Source of the DNA: Streptomyces coelicoflavus
Lineage (GTDB): Bacteria > Actinomycetota > Actinomycetes > Streptomycetales > Streptomycetaceae
Reading direction: 5' to 3'
Assembly (NCBI RefSeq): GCF_003112555.1
Contig: NZ_BEWB01000020.1
Location: forward strand, 94,241 to 158,240
Length of the DNA: 64,000 nucleotides
Part shown: positions 62,116-64,000 of the stretch, one piece after another
Layout: every line of letters starts with the position of its first letter
Position numbering within the stretch: position 1 is the stretch's first letter
Notes under the pieces: generated by a model
What the model saw: only the letters and a program-made list of their open reading frames with translations
Told to the model about the DNA's origin: nothing
The model's database searches: none
Position numbers and translations under genes: made by a program

Positions 62116-62808
62116 TCAGCGGCCTTCGTCTCGCATGCGGTCCTGCGCCTGGGTGGCGATGACGGCGGCCTGGATGCGCCGCTCCACACCGAGCTTGGCG
62201 AGCAGGCGGGAGATGTGGTTCTTGACGGTCTTCTCGGCCAGGTACAGACGCTGGCCGATCTGCCGGTTGGTCAGGCCCTCTCCGATGAGGGCCAGGATGT
62301 CCCGTTCTCGCTCGGTCAGACCGGGCAGCGCTTCCGGCTCCTCCCTTTGTTCCTCACCACCCCGCAGCCGCACCATCAGTCTCGCGGTGGCGCTCGGATC
62401 CAGCAGTGACTGGCCGCGGGCCACGGTGCGCACGGCGGAGACCAGGTCGGAGCCCTCGATCTGTTTCAGGACGTACCCGGCCGCGCCCGCCATGATGGAG
62501 TCGAGGAGTGCTTCCTCGTCGTCGAACGAGGTCAGCATCAGACAGGCCAGGTCCGGCATGCTGGACCTCAGCTCCCGGCAGACGCTCACCCCGTCGCCGT
62601 CCGGCAGGCGTACGTCCAGCACCGCCACGTCCGGACGCAGCGCGGGAACGCGCACCAGCGCCTGCTCGACGGTGGCCCCCTCACCGACCACGGTGATGTC
62701 CGGTTCGTCGTCCAGCAGGTCGTGAACACCCCGCCGGACGACCTCGTGATCGTCAAGGAGGAAAACCTTGATCGCGGTCGTCCGGCCGGCCGGCTCGCTG
62801 TCCATCAT
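62116..62808 (-). CDS. osdR: NarL/FixJ response regulator, OsdR/DevR type
   Basis: 230 residues. Receiver domain: KVFLLDDHEVVRRGVHDLLD with the phospho-acceptor in DVAVLDVRLPDGDGVS. LuxR-type HTH: GLTERERDILALIGEGLTNR, then KTVKNHISRLLAKLGVERRI. ATG 62808 (a second ATG follows) is preceded by GAGGAGCG. A perfect 14-bp palindrome lies 67 bp upstream, suggesting autoregulation. It should bind the recurring boxes in this region. Confidence 0.92.
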   Translation of the reverse strand: MMDSEPAGRTTAIKVFLLDDHEVVRRGVHDLLDDEPDITVVGEGATVEQALVRVPALRPDVAVLDVRLPDGDGVSVCRELRSSMPDLACLMLTSFDDEEALLDSIMAGAAGYVLKQIEGSDLVSAVRTVARGQSLLDPSATARLMVRLRGGEEQREEPEALPGLTERERDILALIGEGLTNRQIGQRLYLAEKTVKNHISRLLAKLGVERRIQAAVIATQAQDRMRDEGR

Positions 62809-62874
62809 CGATCGCTCCTCAGGGAGGCATCCCGCCTACAGGGCCAGTCTTCCCTCAGCCGGGATCTGGGGCCA

Positions 62875-62888
62875 GGGCCGGTCGGCCC
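62875..62888. promoter_or_regulatory. OsdR/DevR-like box upstream of osdR
   Basis: GGGCCGGTCGGCCC, perfect palindromic arms, identical to the two copies near 54.0 kb. A weaker GGGCCAGTCTTCCC lies at 62841-62854. Confidence 0.65.
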
Positions 62889-63001
62889 TCCATTGCCCGC
62901 GACGGGTGGACGCCATGCCCCGAGTGAGGTCGACCCCGATGCGTCACACAGGATGCGCGGCGCCGGTCTGCGGCACCGCGCACCGGATGGTCCGGCAGGT
63001 G

Positions 63002-63877
63002 TCACGCCGCCTGCGGGACCACTGCCACCGGGCAGGCCGCGTGTTGCAGCAGGGTGTGAGTGACGCGTCCGAGCTGGAGGCCGAAATGGCCCGACCTGTG
63101 CCGAGCACCCACGACGACCAGATCGGCGGCGGCCGACCGCGTCACCAGCACCTTTCGGGCCGGCCCCTCGATCGTCGCCCTGCGCAGTCGCACGCTCGGA
63201 TGTGCCGTCACCGCTTCGGCGATCAAGGTGTCGATCAGGGCAGAAGCCCGCTCCTCGTGCGGATGCTCGGAACCGGCTGGTGCCCCGACATCGGTGCTCT
63301 CGTACTCCGGGCACCGCCAGGCCCGCACCACGTCCAGCTCGCAGTCCCTTGTCTCGGCCGCCTCGAATGCGAAGCGAACCGCCTCCCGGCTTGTGCCGGG
63401 GTCGCCTGCGCCCAGGAGGACGCGCTCGTGGGCGCCCGACAACGCGGACTTGTCACCTCGGACGACGATCACGGGGCAGTCGGACCGGGCGGCGACGGCC
63501 AGGCTGACCGAGCCGAGCAGTGCTCCCTTGAGTTCCCCACGTCCTCGTGAGCCGGTGACCAAGGCGGTGGCGTGCATCCCTTCGGCCAGGAGCGCGGACA
63601 CCGCTTCCGCAGGCACGGTGTCCGTGGAGACCTCCAGGCCGGGGTCGTATCGCCGGACACGTTCGGCGGCAGTTCCGACGATGTTGTCCGCCATCACCTG
63701 CCCCGAGGAGCGCTCCCGGGTCATGGCCGGCAGGACGCCCTCGTACCGCTCCCACAAAGATGCGTAGACCAGGCGCAGCGGAAGCCGTCGACGCAGCGCC
63801 TCGTCCACCGCCCAGTCGATGGCCAGGACACTGCCGTCCGACCCGTCGACGCCCACAACCAGGGGAAGTGCCATCAT
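63002..63877 (-). CDS. Universal stress protein 3
   Basis: 291 residues with two USP domains (LPLVVGVDGSDGSVLAIDWA, then ALVTGSRGRGELKGALLGSV; second domain ending LVVVGARHRSGHFGLQLGRV). It is more like USP 1 than USP 2. Start chosen at ATG 63877 behind GGTGGGG; a second ATG follows immediately and a GTG/ATG at 63904 is possible. A palindromic box is 106 bp upstream. Confidence 0.92.
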   Translation of the reverse strand: MMALPLVVGVDGSDGSVLAIDWAVDEALRRRLPLRLVYASLWERYEGVLPAMTRERSSGQVMADNIVGTAAERVRRYDPGLEVSTDTVPAEAVSALLAEGMHATALVTGSRGRGELKGALLGSVSLAVAARSDCPVIVVRGDKSALSGAHERVLLGAGDPGTSREAVRFAFEAAETRDCELDVVRAWRCPEYESTDVGAPAGSEHPHEERASALIDTLIAEAVTAHPSVRLRRATIEGPARKVLVTRSAAADLVVVGARHRSGHFGLQLGRVTHTLLQHAACPVAVVPQAA

Positions 63878-63982
63878 CCCCACCGCCTTCTCTCTTCCAG
63901 CCACCTCGTGCAGCGTGGGTTGCCACTACTACGGTCGCACCGCCACGGCCGACGTGGCAGGGACTGTCTGGGCCCGCAAGGA

Positions 63983-63996
63983 GGGACCTTCGGCCC
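63983..63996. promoter_or_regulatory. OsdR/DevR-like box upstream of usp3
   Basis: GGGACCTTCGGCCC, five of six arm bases paired. It lies at the window edge, so further promoter elements may be outside. Confidence 0.55.
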
Positions 63997-64000
63997 GGAC

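Noticed and set aside
1..64000. CRISPR arrays, rRNA and tRNA genes
   Set aside because: No spaced repeat array, cloverleaf-like segment or rRNA-like sequence was recognised by eye; a covariance-model scan would settle small RNAs.

Overview
The window is high-GC actinobacterial DNA, almost certainly from a Streptomyces chromosome. Codon third positions are strongly G/C, GTG starts and 4-bp GTGA/ATGA gene overlaps are common, and the gene families match Streptomyces. These include the crtEIBV/crtYTU carotenoid cluster with litR/litS/litQ, an OsdKR/DevSR-like hypoxia and dormancy locus, and B12-controlled metE. I see no rRNA, tRNA or CRISPR array. Several loci are broken, so the region looks like a mosaic accessory or arm segment with decayed mobile DNA.

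Layout. 0-5.1 kb holds housekeeping and catabolic genes: a partial amidase, a DUF6278-like protein, exonuclease III, an MBL hydrolase and a pcaD-pcaC fusion. 5.1-9.5 kb holds an IS110 remnant, a cold-shock gene, a topoisomerase IB fragment, a CmtR-type metal sensor with its CDF exporter, and a row of gene fragments. 9.5-20.9 kb is a first stress/dormancy block: a zinc dehydrogenase, a broken hydrolase, a frameshifted and an intact SpoIIE-type phosphatase, DUF2267, acetate kinase, a DCC protein, an HU-like protein and a SatP/YaaH transporter. It also carries an integrase remnant and a deleted SDR gene.

20.9-35.8 kb is a light-response and carotenoid block. It has two photolyase-family genes, crtE-I-B-V facing crtY-T-U, and litQ, litR and litS. 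A 20-bp box is shared by the crtE and crtY upstream regions, and the litR-litS intergenic region carries an 11-bp-spaced repeat array. 35.8-42.7 kb holds a second IS110 remnant, a dehydratase fragment, metE under a cobalamin riboswitch, a second cobalamin riboswitch on the minus strand ahead of a ferredoxin-like gene, a cupin and a carotenoid cleavage oxygenase. The AdoCbl-type photoreceptor LitR and two B12 riboswitches lie within about 6.5 kb.

43.1-44.5 kb has a tyrosine integrase interrupted by an in-frame TAG. It abuts a truncated second copy of the pcaL 5' end. The two pcaL copies share 16 bp exactly where their homology stops, so the roughly 38 kb between them may have been bounded by an integration event. 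45-64 kb is the hypoxia/dormancy block: an Acg-like nitroreductase, two CBS-BON proteins, a pyruvate formate-lyase activase fragment, pyruvate phosphate dikinase, a cNMP-binding protein, a PNPOx-like protein, a second dehydrogenase with a hydrolase, a GNAT/acyl-CoA synthetase gene split by an in-frame TAG, three universal stress proteins and an OsdK/OsdR pair. A 14-bp palindrome of the type GGGCCGNNCGGCCC recurs upstream of many of these genes and is the likely OsdR box.

Working model: LitR and LitS link light and cobalamin to carotenoids and photorepair. OsdKR links oxygen or redox state to PEP/pyruvate and acetate metabolism, stress proteins and CBS sensors.
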